DNA of 36,104 bases, taken from Acidobacteriota bacterium (GTDB lineage: Bacteria; Acidobacteriota; Aminicenantia; UBA2199). Positions within the stretch are counted from its first letter, which is position 1, and every line of letters begins with the position of its first letter. This document shows, piece after piece, positions 1-9,800 of this stretch. The notes under the pieces were generated by a model. That model saw nothing but the letters and a program-made list of their open reading frames with translations. It made no database searches and was not told the DNA's origin. Both the position numbers and the translations under genes were made by a program. Location of the stretch: the NCBI GenBank assembly GCA_030837085.1, contig JAUPLE010000969.1, forward strand, positions 1-36,104. Reading direction: 5' to 3'.

Positions 1-1464
1 AATGTACCATTGGCAGAAATATTCAAAACTCCCACAATCCTGGGATTATCAAGTTTTATTACAGCATCGGTCAAAGAGAGGTATATTTCGATAGAGCCCG
101 TTGAAAAGAAAGAATATTATGACTTGTCTTTTGCCCAAAGAAGATTATATATCCTGGATAAAACAGAAACATCCATCGATACGGCATATAACCTCCCCGA
201 GGTAATGTTAGTCGAAGGAGAACTTGATATACAGCGCTTTGAAGATACCTTTAATAAGTTACTAAAAAGGTATGACAGCTTTCGAACTTCCTTTGATATC
301 AAAAACGGAAAGCCAGTTCAGGTAATTCATCGTAATGTTGCCTTTGAAATTACATACATCTCAGCGGAAGACCAACTCCCAATAAGTGAATCGTTAAATC
401 AAACGATAAAAAACTTTATAAGACCTTTTGATTTGAGTAAAGCGCCGCTGCTAAGGACTGCAGTTGTCCATTTAAGCAGAAGAGAACATTTTTTGTTGTT
501 CGACATGCATCATATAATCGCAGATGGTGTTTCAATGGGCATTCTAGTTCGGAATTTTGTGAATTTATATGAAGGAAATAAATTACCTGCGTTAAAATTG
601 CAATATATAGATTTCGCAGGATGGCAAAATAAAATGTTTAAATGCGGACAAATGAAAAAGCAGGAAGAGTATTGGCTGAAAAAATTTAACGGGGATATCC
701 CAGTTTTGAATATGCCAACTGATTATCCCCGGCAATTGGAGAAAAGTTTTGCGGGAAATATTGTGACAACTGAAATCGATATACCATTAACGGATAAAAT
801 AAAAACGGTAATTTTGGAAACAGGAAATACTTTATATATCGTTTTATTGACAGTTTTAAATATATTATTATCCAAATATACAGGACAGGATGATATTATC
901 GTCGGATGCCCTACGGCCGGGAGAAATCACGAAGATTTAGAAAATATTATCGGTATGTTTGTAAATACATTAGCAATGAGGAATTATCTTCGAAGAGGAA
1001 TGACTGCCGGTGATTTTCTGGCAGAGGTGAAAAAAAATGCTTTGCAGGCTTTTGAAAACCAGGATTATCCATTCGAAGAATTGGTTAGTCAACTGAAGAT
1101 CGTCCAAAATCATACTCGAAATCCTTTATTTGATATATTGTTTGTATCTGAAAAGCTGGATATCCCGAAATTGGAGCTTGAAGATTTAACGTTTACACCT
1201 TATCAATTTGAATACAAAATATCTCATATGGACTTGGTATTTTATATCAAGGAAATTGAAGGGAAAATAGAATTGAAATTGGAATACGCGACAGCTTTGT
1301 TTAAGAAGCCGGGAGTGGCGGGCATGTTGAAACATTATCTGGAGATTCTTGAACAAGTGATTGATAATGTAAATATCAAATTAGAGGAGATCAAAATAAG
1401 CCATGAGTTTCTGGCGCCGCAGTCCAATATACTTAAGGAAAACCAGGATGGGTTTGGGTTTTGA
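1..1464 (+). CDS. NRPS C-terminal fragment: T (end)-C; 5' truncated
   Basis: The reading frame is open from the first base, so the true start lies upstream; the TTG at 10 is inside a domain. The first ~20 residues (VPLAEIFKTPTI) are the last helices of a peptidyl carrier (T) domain. A complete condensation (C) domain follows from about nt 85, with the opening pattern YYDLSFAQRRLY, the catalytic HHIIADG (second His codon at 511-513), and the later motifs VGCPTAGR, IGMFVNTLAMR and NQDYPFEEL. C domains join the donor peptide on the upstream T to the amino acid on the downstream T. All canonical catalytic residues are present, so it is probably active. The protein stops straight after the C domain (EIKISHEFL) with a short tail ending GFGF, a pattern shared with the two other C-terminal C proteins here. 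Its partner is presumably the next gene, 49 bp downstream. Confidence 0.93.
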   Translation, partial: NVPLAEIFKTPTILGLSSFITASVKERYISIEPVEKKEYYDLSFAQRRLYILDKTETSIDTAYNLPEVMLVEGELDIQRFEDTFNKLLKRYDSFRTSFDIKNGKPVQVIHRNVAFEITYISAEDQLPISESLNQTIKNFIRPFDLSKAPLLRTAVVHLSRREHFLLFDMHHIIADGVSMGILVRNFVNLYEGNKLPALKLQYIDFAGWQNKMFKCGQMKKQEEYWLKKFNGDIPVLNMPTDYPRQLEKSFAGNIVTTEIDIPLTDKIKTVILETGNTLYIVLLTVLNILLSKYTGQDDIIVGCPTAGRNHEDLENIIGMFVNTLAMRNYLRRGMTAGDFLAEVKKNALQAFENQDYPFEELVSQLKIVQNHTRNPLFDILFVSEKLDIPKLELEDLTFTPYQFEYKISHMDLVFYIKEIEGKIELKLEYATALFKKPGVAGMLKHYLEILEQVIDNVNIKLEEIKISHEFLAPQSNILKENQDGFGF

Positions 1465-1513
1465 GAAAAATGGCCCAGTGACCCGTGCCTAATCGAATAA
1501 ATGGAGTATTTAA

Positions 1514-4500
1514 ATGAAAAATGAGATTGATAATATAAAGACAGCTGCAGCAGCAGAACAATTCACCAGGGAACGGAATTATTGGCTGAATCGATTCGCC
1601 GATGAATTTGAGAAAACTTATTTTCCATATGATTTCCTGCATACAGGAGTTCACGGAGTTTACCCGAATGAACGAAAGATGGAATCGGTAAAATTTAGTT
1701 TTCCAGGGGACCTTTCTTCACGGTTGATTAAGCTGAGTAACCGTTTCGATCCCCGATTACATGTGATATTGGTGACGGGGTTAATATTAATACTTCATAA
1801 ATATACGGGCAATGGCGATATCATTGTCGGCGCTCCTATTTATATACAGGATAAAGAAGGAGAATTGATTAATACCGTACTAGCACTAAGAAATCGATTG
1901 GAAAACGAGATGACTTTTAAACAGCTTTTATTGCAAGTCAATGAAACTATTGTCGAAGCTGTGGATCATCAAAATTACCCGGTTGAACGGTTGGTACAGA
2001 AGTTAAATTTCCCGGGAAAAAGCAGCGGCTTTCCATTATTTGATGCGGCGATTTTGCTGGGGAATTGCCATAATGAGAAATACCTGGACCATATAAATCA
2101 TAATATGACATTTTCTTTACTTAGAATTGCTGAAGAGATTGAAGGTAAGCTTAAATACAATTCATTATTGTACAGTAAAGCCACTAGCCAACGGATAATC
2201 AAACATTTAATCCATCTCCTCGAACAAGCAGTTTTTAGAGTTGATACCCCAATCGCCGATATTGACGTATTGCCTGCCGATGAGAAACACAAACTATTGG
2301 TGGAATTTAATAATAATACCCAAGTTGAATACCCCCGGCAAAAAACCATTCAGCAATTATTTGAAGAACAAGTAGAACGAACGCCGGATCACACTGCCGT
2401 TTTTGGTCAAACGGTCCAGTCGGTCAGTTTAACTTATCGAAAATTAAATGAGCAGTCAAATCAATTGGCGCGAATGTTAATAAAAAAAGGCGTTAGACAA
2501 GAATCAGTCGTTGGGATTATGATAGACCCCTCACTGGAAATGGTGATTGGATTGATCGCCATATTAAAAGCCGGCGGTGCTTATTTACCGATTGATCCCG
2601 GCCTGCCTCCAAATCGCGTGCTTTTCATGTTGAATAATTCAGGAGCATTGGTGGTATTGACCGATAGTCATTCAATGAAGGATATATCTTTCACCCAATT
2701 TCAAAGGTTTGAAGAAAATAAAGATATTCCTATTCACATGACAGCCCCACGTCCCCCTATAGCCGAATTTGGGATCCTCCCGGCCCCGGATCGTTCCCAT
2801 ATTAACCTGCTCAACTACAAAAACAAGATCGGTATGGCCAGTGTGACCAATTGTATCTCCATTCAAACGACCCGCGGCTGCCCTTATGAATGTCTCTATT
2901 GCCATAAAATATGGTCTAAAAAACATGTTCACCGGGATGCGGAAAGTATTTATGGTGAAATCAACTATTTTTATAAAAATGGAGTTACTAACTTCGCTAT
3001 TATTGATGATTGTTTTAATCTTAATACACGGGAGAGCAGCAAGTTATTTGAACTGCTCATTAAAAACAAATTAAAAATCCAGTTATTTTTTCCCAATGGT
3101 TTACGGGGAGATATCATGACTCCGGGTTATATTGATTTGATGGTGGAAGCAGGTACGCGTGGTATTAATCTATCATTGGAGACAGCATCGCCCAGGCTGC
3201 AAAAACTGCTCAAGAAAAATTTGAACCTGGACAAATTTAAAGAAGTAGTGAATTACATTGCCGCAGCCCATTCTAATATTATCCTTGAAATGGCCACCAT
3301 GCACGGATTCCCGTCGGAAACAGAAGAAGAAGCCATGATGACTCTCAATTTTATCAAAGATATTAAATGGCTGCATTTCCCATATATTCATATATTAAAA
3401 ATATTTCCCAATACTGAAATGGAAGCGTTTGCACTAGAACAAGGCGTATCAAAACAAGACATCATGCAGTCAAAAAATCGCGCTTTCCATGAGTTACCCG
3501 AGACACTACCGTTCCCTAAAAGTTTTACCCGCAAATACCAGGCCGGATTCTTAAATGAATATTTCCTGGCGAAAGAAAGACTAAAAAATGTATTACCGGT
3601 GCAAATGAATATCTTAAGCGAAGCCGCATTAACACAGAAATACAATGCTTACCTCCCAGTTGAAATCAAATCCATTCGAGATGTGATCGAGTTTTCCGGT
3701 GTGGAAGGAGTGGAAATCCCGGTTGATTATGGTCGAGAGGAAAACAGACTCTCCATATTCGATCGGTTCCCGGTAAATCGCACTTTAATACAGGGGGCGC
3801 GACGTATATTATTCTTGGATCTATCCCAACATTTCAGCTCCCACCAAATGCTTTATCGTGTGGTCGAACAACCGCTGGGAGCCATGTACCTCCTGACTTA
3901 CCTTAAACAACAATTTGGAGACCGTATCGATGGAAGAATTTATAAATCCGGCAATGATTTCGACAATTTTGAAGAACTGAGAAAGATCGTTCACGATTTT
4001 CAACCGCAACTGATTGGGATTCGCACATTAACGTTTTTTAAAGATTTTTTCCATGAAACAGCAGCGTTGATCCGACACTGGGGAATTACATGCCCGATTA
4101 TAACCGGGGGCCCCTACGCATCCAGTGATTATGATACTATATTAAAAGATAAAAATATCGACTTGGTGGTTTTGGGTGAAGGCGAATATACACTGGTTGA
4201 ATTGATAACAGAAATGATGAAAAATGATTTCAAACTGCCGCCTTCCTCTGTTATGGCCGGTATAAAAGGTATTGTTTATGCCGAAAAAGTCTATGCTGAG
4301 AATTTTAGTATTAATGAAATTCAGCGCCAGGTAATTTTAATGGATGGATATGACCATATCCTCTCTGGCCAATCCTGCCAAAACCCGGAATCCGTTGCCA
4401 GTGGAAATAATCTTGCCTATGTCATGTATACCTCTGGCACAACGGGAATGCCCAAAGGTGTAATGGTAGAGCACCAGCAAGTCAACAATTGTATTCATTG

Positions 4501-6892
4501 GATGCAGGAAAAGTTTCAACTAACAAATAAAGATTCGATTGCCCAGCGTACCAATTTAATGTTTGACCCTTCGGTTTGGGAAATCTTTTGGCCGTTATAT
4601 GTCGGCGCAAAAGTAAAACTTTTAACCCGGCAGCAAGGGCGCGACGCGGAGTATTTACTCCATTTAATGGCAGATGATCGCAATGTAACCGTACTTTATT
4701 GCCCATCGCCGTTATTGACGGCAATAACGTACTTACTAAACCAGGCCGATAAGAAATCCCGGTTAAAATTAACATGGCTCATTATTGGTGCGGAATCCAT
4801 CCGGCCTGAAGTAATAAAAGATTTTTATTCTTACTACGAAGGGAAAATCGTTAACACCTATGGCCCCACGGAAGGCACCATAAACAACACCTATTATGAT
4901 ATCCACCGGTCGGATAAGTGTTCCATTGTTCCTATCGGAAAGCCAGTTGCCAATAATCAAATATATATCCTTTCGCCGGATATGAAACCCCAGCCAATGA
5001 TGGTGGCTGGGGAAATCCATATCGGGGGTGACAGCGTTGCCAGGGGGTATATTAATAATAGGGAGAAAACAGACCTATATTTTATTGCCAATCCGTTTGG
5101 GGAAGGGAAATTATATAAAACCGGCGATATCGGTAGATGGTGGCCTGATGGTGTAATCGAAATCATGGGCCGGGTGGATGAACAAATAAAGATCAGGGGC
5201 TACCGAATGGAACCCGGGGAAATACGGTCTGCCCTGCTAGGTCATAAGGCCATTAAGGATTGTATCATTACCGTTGTCGATAATAAGGAGTCGGAATCGC
5301 ATAACGAAGATTTCAAGACCTGTAAATCTTGCGGCATCACAACCCAATATCCCAGGGTAACCATTAATGATGATAACCTTTGCGAAATATGCAAAGAGAT
5401 ATTGAAATACCAATCGACTCTTCAAGCATATTTTAAAACCCTGGGGGAATTGGAGCAAACCATTCGAAATCTTAACAAAACAAAAACCGGCATATACGAT
5501 TGCCTTTTGTTATACAGCGGCGGCCGTGGGGCCGCGAATGCACTTTATAAATTGCATGACATGGGTTTCAAAATACTAACCGCAACCTATGATAATGGTT
5601 ACATGGGAAAAGCAGATATTGCCAATATAAAAATGATTACGTCCAAATTGAATGTGGATCATGTCATATTGACCCATAAAAACACCGACAACATACTCAG
5701 AGAAAGTTTGAAAACCGCCCATACGGTTTGCCGGGGGTGTTTTCTTACATCATCTTCCCTGGCTGCTGAATATGCCTATAAGAACAGCATTAACGTGGTG
5801 GTGGGTGCTACCTTGTCCCGCGGCCAAATTATCGATAGTAAATTGTTTATGTTCCTTCAGCAGGGAATTACCGATATAAATGAATTTGAGGCAACAGTCT
5901 CCAGGTTCCAGCAGGATATTCCTAAAATAGAGAAATCCTATTTTGACTTAATCGATATCGAGGCTGTGAAAGATGGAAGTGTGCATAAAAAAGTAACCTC
6001 ATTGGATTTTTACCGTTATTGCGAAATGACCAATGAAGAAATGATTTCTTACTTAAATGAAAGAGACCCTTATTGGAAAACCAGGAAATCATATGCTGTA
6101 TATTCCACCAATTGCCCTATCAAGCAAATTGGGGATTACGCACATTTGCAAGAAAGAGGATTTCATTTTTATGGACCACCTACCAGTTGGGAAAAACGCT
6201 TGGGGCATTTGGCGTTAAAAAATATCAAAGAAGACCTGGAGTGCCGTATGACGCCCAAGGGCTTCGCTAATTTCTTAAAGCGCGTCCAATATGACCGTAC
6301 CGAAAAAGAAAACAAAACGGATAAATATTTATGCGCCTATTTTATTCCCGACAAGCCTTCCACGGAAGGCGAATATTCAGCATCCGAATTAAGAAATTAT
6401 TTATTACAAACATTGCCCGAGTATATGATCCCCCATTATTTCGTTCCAATAGAGAAAATTCCTTTGACTACCAATGGGAAAGTGGATAGAAAAGCATTGC
6501 CATCCCCGAAATTATCCCGGTTAAAATTGGACGTGACCTATGTCGCCCCGGCTACCCAATTGGAAAAAACCATTTCGGAAACCTGGAAAGAATTACTGGG
6601 TGTGGATAGGGTAGGCGTTCAGGATAATTTTTTTGACCTGGGCGGAAATTCACTCAATATCGTTATGATGGAACATAAATTAAAAGAAGCCCTTAATATA
6701 GATATCCCGGTGGTAACACTGTTTACTTATCCCACCATTAGTTCTTTGACAAAGTACCTTGAGGAAGAAAAAAATCGGGAGACGATCTCTGCGTCGCCTG
6801 CTTCTGCCGGTAAAGCAGATCGGTCTATTGTAATTAATGAGGGTAAAAATATGATGAAACGCACCTTAGAAAAAATTGAGCAAAGGAAATAA
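1514..6892 (+). CDS. NRPS ½C-A-T with radical SAM/B12 and PP-loop units inserted in the A domain
   Basis: 1792 aa, far above the usual size of a single A-T module. Residues ~18-265 are only the C-terminal lobe of a C domain (RNYWLNRF, VGAPIYIQ, INTVLALRNR, HQNYPVERL); the HHxxxDG lobe is absent. The A domain has A1 at ~306, A2 LKAGGAYLPIDP at ~351, A3 LAYVMYTSGTTG at 967, A4 FDPSVWE at 1017, A5 NTYGPTE at ~1114, A7 YKTGDI at ~1201, A8 at 1219-1236, A9 LPEYMIP at ~1634 and A10 NGKVDR at 1654. About 570 extra residues lie between A2 and A3 and about 340 between A8 and A9 (see separate entries). The specificity code read by hand is D-P-W-Y-I-G-T-I-N-K; I cannot match it to a substrate. T has its phosphopantetheine Ser at 1713 (LGGNSL). 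A charged C-terminal helix probably docks to the next PKS. ATG 1514 is chosen because GGAG lies 7 nt upstream. Confidence 0.93.
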   Translation: MKNEIDNIKTAAAAEQFTRERNYWLNRFADEFEKTYFPYDFLHTGVHGVYPNERKMESVKFSFPGDLSSRLIKLSNRFDPRLHVILVTGLILILHKYTGNGDIIVGAPIYIQDKEGELINTVLALRNRLENEMTFKQLLLQVNETIVEAVDHQNYPVERLVQKLNFPGKSSGFPLFDAAILLGNCHNEKYLDHINHNMTFSLLRIAEEIEGKLKYNSLLYSKATSQRIIKHLIHLLEQAVFRVDTPIADIDVLPADEKHKLLVEFNNNTQVEYPRQKTIQQLFEEQVERTPDHTAVFGQTVQSVSLTYRKLNEQSNQLARMLIKKGVRQESVVGIMIDPSLEMVIGLIAILKAGGAYLPIDPGLPPNRVLFMLNNSGALVVLTDSHSMKDISFTQFQRFEENKDIPIHMTAPRPPIAEFGILPAPDRSHINLLNYKNKIGMASVTNCISIQTTRGCPYECLYCHKIWSKKHVHRDAESIYGEINYFYKNGVTNFAIIDDCFNLNTRESSKLFELLIKNKLKIQLFFPNGLRGDIMTPGYIDLMVEAGTRGINLSLETASPRLQKLLKKNLNLDKFKEVVNYIAAAHSNIILEMATMHGFPSETEEEAMMTLNFIKDIKWLHFPYIHILKIFPNTEMEAFALEQGVSKQDIMQSKNRAFHELPETLPFPKSFTRKYQAGFLNEYFLAKERLKNVLPVQMNILSEAALTQKYNAYLPVEIKSIRDVIEFSGVEGVEIPVDYGREENRLSIFDRFPVNRTLIQGARRILFLDLSQHFSSHQMLYRVVEQPLGAMYLLTYLKQQFGDRIDGRIYKSGNDFDNFEELRKIVHDFQPQLIGIRTLTFFKDFFHETAALIRHWGITCPIITGGPYASSDYDTILKDKNIDLVVLGEGEYTLVELITEMMKNDFKLPPSSVMAGIKGIVYAEKVYAENFSINEIQRQVILMDGYDHILSGQSCQNPESVASGNNLAYVMYTSGTTGMPKGVMVEHQQVNNCIHWMQEKFQLTNKDSIAQRTNLMFDPSVWEIFWPLYVGAKVKLLTRQQGRDAEYLLHLMADDRNVTVLYCPSPLLTAITYLLNQADKKSRLKLTWLIIGAESIRPEVIKDFYSYYEGKIVNTYGPTEGTINNTYYDIHRSDKCSIVPIGKPVANNQIYILSPDMKPQPMMVAGEIHIGGDSVARGYINNREKTDLYFIANPFGEGKLYKTGDIGRWWPDGVIEIMGRVDEQIKIRGYRMEPGEIRSALLGHKAIKDCIITVVDNKESESHNEDFKTCKSCGITTQYPRVTINDDNLCEICKEILKYQSTLQAYFKTLGELEQTIRNLNKTKTGIYDCLLLYSGGRGAANALYKLHDMGFKILTATYDNGYMGKADIANIKMITSKLNVDHVILTHKNTDNILRESLKTAHTVCRGCFLTSSSLAAEYAYKNSINVVVGATLSRGQIIDSKLFMFLQQGITDINEFEATVSRFQQDIPKIEKSYFDLIDIEAVKDGSVHKKVTSLDFYRYCEMTNEEMISYLNERDPYWKTRKSYAVYSTNCPIKQIGDYAHLQERGFHFYGPPTSWEKRLGHLALKNIKEDLECRMTPKGFANFLKRVQYDRTEKENKTDKYLCAYFIPDKPSTEGEYSASELRNYLLQTLPEYMIPHYFVPIEKIPLTTNGKVDRKALPSPKLSRLKLDVTYVAPATQLEKTISETWKELLGVDRVGVQDNFFDLGGNSLNIVMMEHKLKEALNIDIPVVTLFTYPTISSLTKYLEEEKNRETISASPASAGKADRSIVINEGKNMMKRTLEKIEQRK
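2670..4386 (+). other. Radical SAM + B12-binding insertion between A2 and A3
   Basis: Residues ~386-958 of the gene 2 protein. The 4Fe-4S motif C456-x3-C460-x2-C463 (GCPYECLYC) sits in the usual TTRGCP context, followed by typical radical SAM strands (FAIIDDCFNLN, GINLSLETASPR, HGFPSETEEEAM). From ~763 a cobalamin-binding Rossmann-like domain follows: RRILFLDLS, PLGAMYLLTYL, PQLIGIRTL, PIITGGPYAS, VVLGEGEYTLVEL. Family knowledge: class B radical SAM enzymes use B12 to methylate unactivated carbon or phosphorus, or to drive ring chemistry. Here B12 follows the radical SAM core, the reverse of the usual order. Inference: it modifies the amino acid activated or tethered by this module. Flanking A-domain sequence resumes cleanly, so this is a true insertion and not a gene fusion at an end. 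Confidence 0.88.
5297..6313 (+). other. Zinc-ribbon/PP-loop (N-acetyl sugar amidotransferase-like) insertion between A8 and A9
   Basis: Residues ~1262-1600 of the gene 2 protein. It opens with a C1270-x2-C1273 ... C1290-x2-C1293 ribbon (CKSCG, CEICK), then YDCLLLYSGGRGAANALY, where a PP-loop ATPase would read SGGxDS. The following strands (ILTATYDNGYM, LNVDHVILTH), C1406-RG-C1409 and VVGATLSRGQ resemble the WbpG/PseA-type amidotransferase and ATP-pyrophosphatase superfamily. The PP-loop Asp and last Ser are replaced by Gly1339 and Ala1340, so ATP pyrophosphatase chemistry may be lost or altered. The A domain resumes at DKYLCAYFIPDK (~1603). Superfamily assignment is moderately firm; function is unknown. 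Confidence 0.72.
6882..6887 (+). promoter_or_regulatory. Ribosome binding site fixing the gene 3 start
   Basis: AAAGGA lies inside the last codons of gene 2, 6 nt before ATG 6894. This favours ATG 6894 over the in-frame TTG at 6876, which would overlap gene 2 by 17 bp and has no comparable purine-rich site. Confidence 0.6.
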
Positions 6893-6893
6893 T

Positions 6894-9800
6894 ATGAAAG
6901 AAACATCGTTAACAGGATTGGAAATAGCAGTTATCGGTATGATATGCCGATTTCCAGGGGCCAATAATATCGATGAATTCTGGGATAATTTAAAAAATGG
7001 GGTTGAATCGATATCATTTTTTTCCGATGAAGAATTAATCGAAGTAGGCATTGCACCGGGATTATTAAAAGACCCAATATATATAAAAGCAAAGGGAATC
7101 ATTGACGACAAGGAAGCGCTTTCTTTTGATTCCGATTTTTTTGATTATTATCCAAAGGAAGCCGCCATCTTGAATCCCCAGGTACGACTCCTTCATGAAT
7201 GCGCCTGGGAAGCATTGGAAATGGCCGGTTATGTTCCCGGATATTATAATGGCTTAATTGGGTTGTATATCGGTGCCACCAATAGCACAATGTGGGAAAT
7301 GCAAACTTATTTATCCGCAAGTGAGAGCGATGCACCATTGGATAGTCTATCAATCTATGCCTTAGCGGATAAAGATTTTTTAAGCACGCGTCTTTCGTAT
7401 AAACTCAATTTAAAAGGCCCGGCTGTAAATATGCAAACGGCCTGTTCGACCTCATTGGTTACAATTCACAACGCCTGCCGGGCGTTATTGACGGGAGAAT
7501 GCGATATGGCATTAGCCGGGGGGGCGACAGTCAATATCCCACAAAAAAGCGGCTATATTTATACAAAAGAAATGATTTTCTCACCGGATGGCCACTGCAG
7601 GGCTTTTGATGCTAAAGCTAAGGGAACCGTCGGTGGCAATGGGGTCGGTATTGTCGTATTAAAACGGTTGAATAACGCGATTGCCGATGGTGATGAAATA
7701 TACGCCCTAATAAAAGGTTCGGCGATTAACAACGACGGGAATAGGAAAGTCGGTTATACGGCTCCTAGCGTTGAAGGGCAGATGGAAGTTATTAAAGCGG
7801 CCCAGCAGATGGCAGAGGTTGAATTTGAAAGTATAACCTATATCGAGGCCCATGGAACTGGAACTCCACTCGGTGACCCTGTTGAAATCGAAGCCTTAAA
7901 AAAAGCATTTAATACAGGAAAGAAAAGGTTTTGTGCTGTTGGCTCTGTTAAAACCAATGTCGGTCACCTGGACAGCGCTGCCGGGGTCGCAGGATTTATC
8001 AAAACCGTATTGGCTTTAAAAAATAAACAAATCCCTCCCAGCTTACATTATGAAACCCCAAACCCGAAGATTGATTTCGATAATAGCCCATTTTATGTAA
8101 ATGCGACTTTGCAAGCATGGCAAAATGATGTTTATCCTTTGCGAGCTGGTGTGAGTTCCTTCGGAATCGGCGGAACCAATGCGCACGTGATATTGGAAGA
8201 AGCGCCGAAAAATTTTAATAAAACCGGTTCGACGCCTTTACGGTCAAACAAACTTATCCTGGTTTCTGCCAAATCTGAACCTATTCTTAACCGAATGATA
8301 AGGAACCTGGGACAATTTTTTCAAAAAAATCCTAATATCAATCTTGATAACGTCGCTTATACATTACAGGTCGGCCGAAGTTCTTTTAAATACAGGAAAA
8401 TGTTCGTTTGTTCCACCCTGGATGAGGCGGTGAATATTTTATCAGCACCCGATTCTGATAAAATCCACTCCTTCTATGTCAAAGAAGAAATCCGGCCTGT
8501 CATTTTTATGTTCCCGGGCCAGGGGGCTCAGTATGTAAATATGGGTTTGGATATTTACCATGAAGAATTACTATTCAAAGAAATATTGGACCATTGTTTC
8601 GACATTTTGAATAAGCGGATGGGCTTGAATTTGAAAACAATTCTTTATCCTGAAGAAGGAGAAAACGCTACGGTAGATATAGAAGCAATAAACCGGACGG
8701 AAATCACCCAGCCGCTGATATTTATAATCGAATATGCCTTAGCCCGATTGTTGATGAAGTGGGGAATAAAACCGCACGCCATGATCGGTCACAGTATTGG
8801 TGAATATGTGGCGGCCTGTTTAGCCGGTGTTTTTTCTCTTGAAGATGCATTAGAGATTGTAGCATTAAGGGGCCGTTTCATGCAGCAAATGCCTTGCGGT
8901 GCCATGCTGGGTGTGCAAATACCAACCGACGAAATAAATACATTTTTGACCACTGAAATAGAATTGGCAGCAGTAAATGGGGCCTTATTTTGTGTTGTTT
9001 CCGGCCCTACCGGGGCGATTAACCAATTTAAAATAACAATGAAAGAAAAAGGATATAAAACCACTCCACTTCACACCTCTCACGCCTTTCATTCCAATAT
9101 GATGGAACCTATTTTGAAAGATTTCGCAAAAGAACTGGCTAAATTTGCTTTAAATAAACCTGGAATACCTTATATATCAAATTTAACCGGCACCTGGATT
9201 ACTATTGAAGATGCTGTAAATCCAGCGTATTGGTCAATGCATTTACGGCGAACCGTAAAATTTTCCGCTGGACTCAATGAATTACTTAAGGTTGACAATT
9301 CGATTTTTATCGAGGTCGGACCGGGAACAACATTAAGCACCTTTGTACGCCACCATCCCGCCAAAACCAATGAACATCAATCCATAAATCTGATAAGACA
9401 CCCACAGGAAAATATACCGGATGCACGGTATTTACTCCATAAATTAGGACAATTATGGTTCTATGGAAAGAAAATCGATTGGCTAGGTTTCTATGGTGAA
9501 GAAAAAAGAAACCGTATCCCATTACCCACATATCCATTCCAGCGGCGGCAATACCCATTCAAGGCAAAATCTTTTCAATCGATTTTGCAAGCTAATACCG
9601 ATGTTTCATCAATTCAAAAAAAAGATGACATCTCCAAGTGGTTTTATATCCCGGTTTGGGAGAAGTCCATTTACTCTATGCCGGTGGTTCCCGTTGAAAC
9701 ATCCTCTGTTGAAACAGCCCTGCCTCTGACATTCCTGGTATTCATGGATATTGAAGGTTGGTGTTTGCCATTGGTGCAGCAATTGTCAGAGAAAGGACAC

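Noticed and set aside
10-12. TTG at 10 as the start of gene 1
   Set aside because: The frame is open from base 1 and already encodes the end of a T domain; the gene is cut by the window edge.
5290-6320. The PP-loop region as a separate overlapping gene
   Set aside because: It is in frame with A8 before it and A9 after it, with no stop or internal start signal, so it is an insertion.
6876-6893. TTG 6876 as the start of gene 3
   Set aside because: ATG 6894 has AAAGGA at a good distance and fits the compact N-termini of the other KS proteins.
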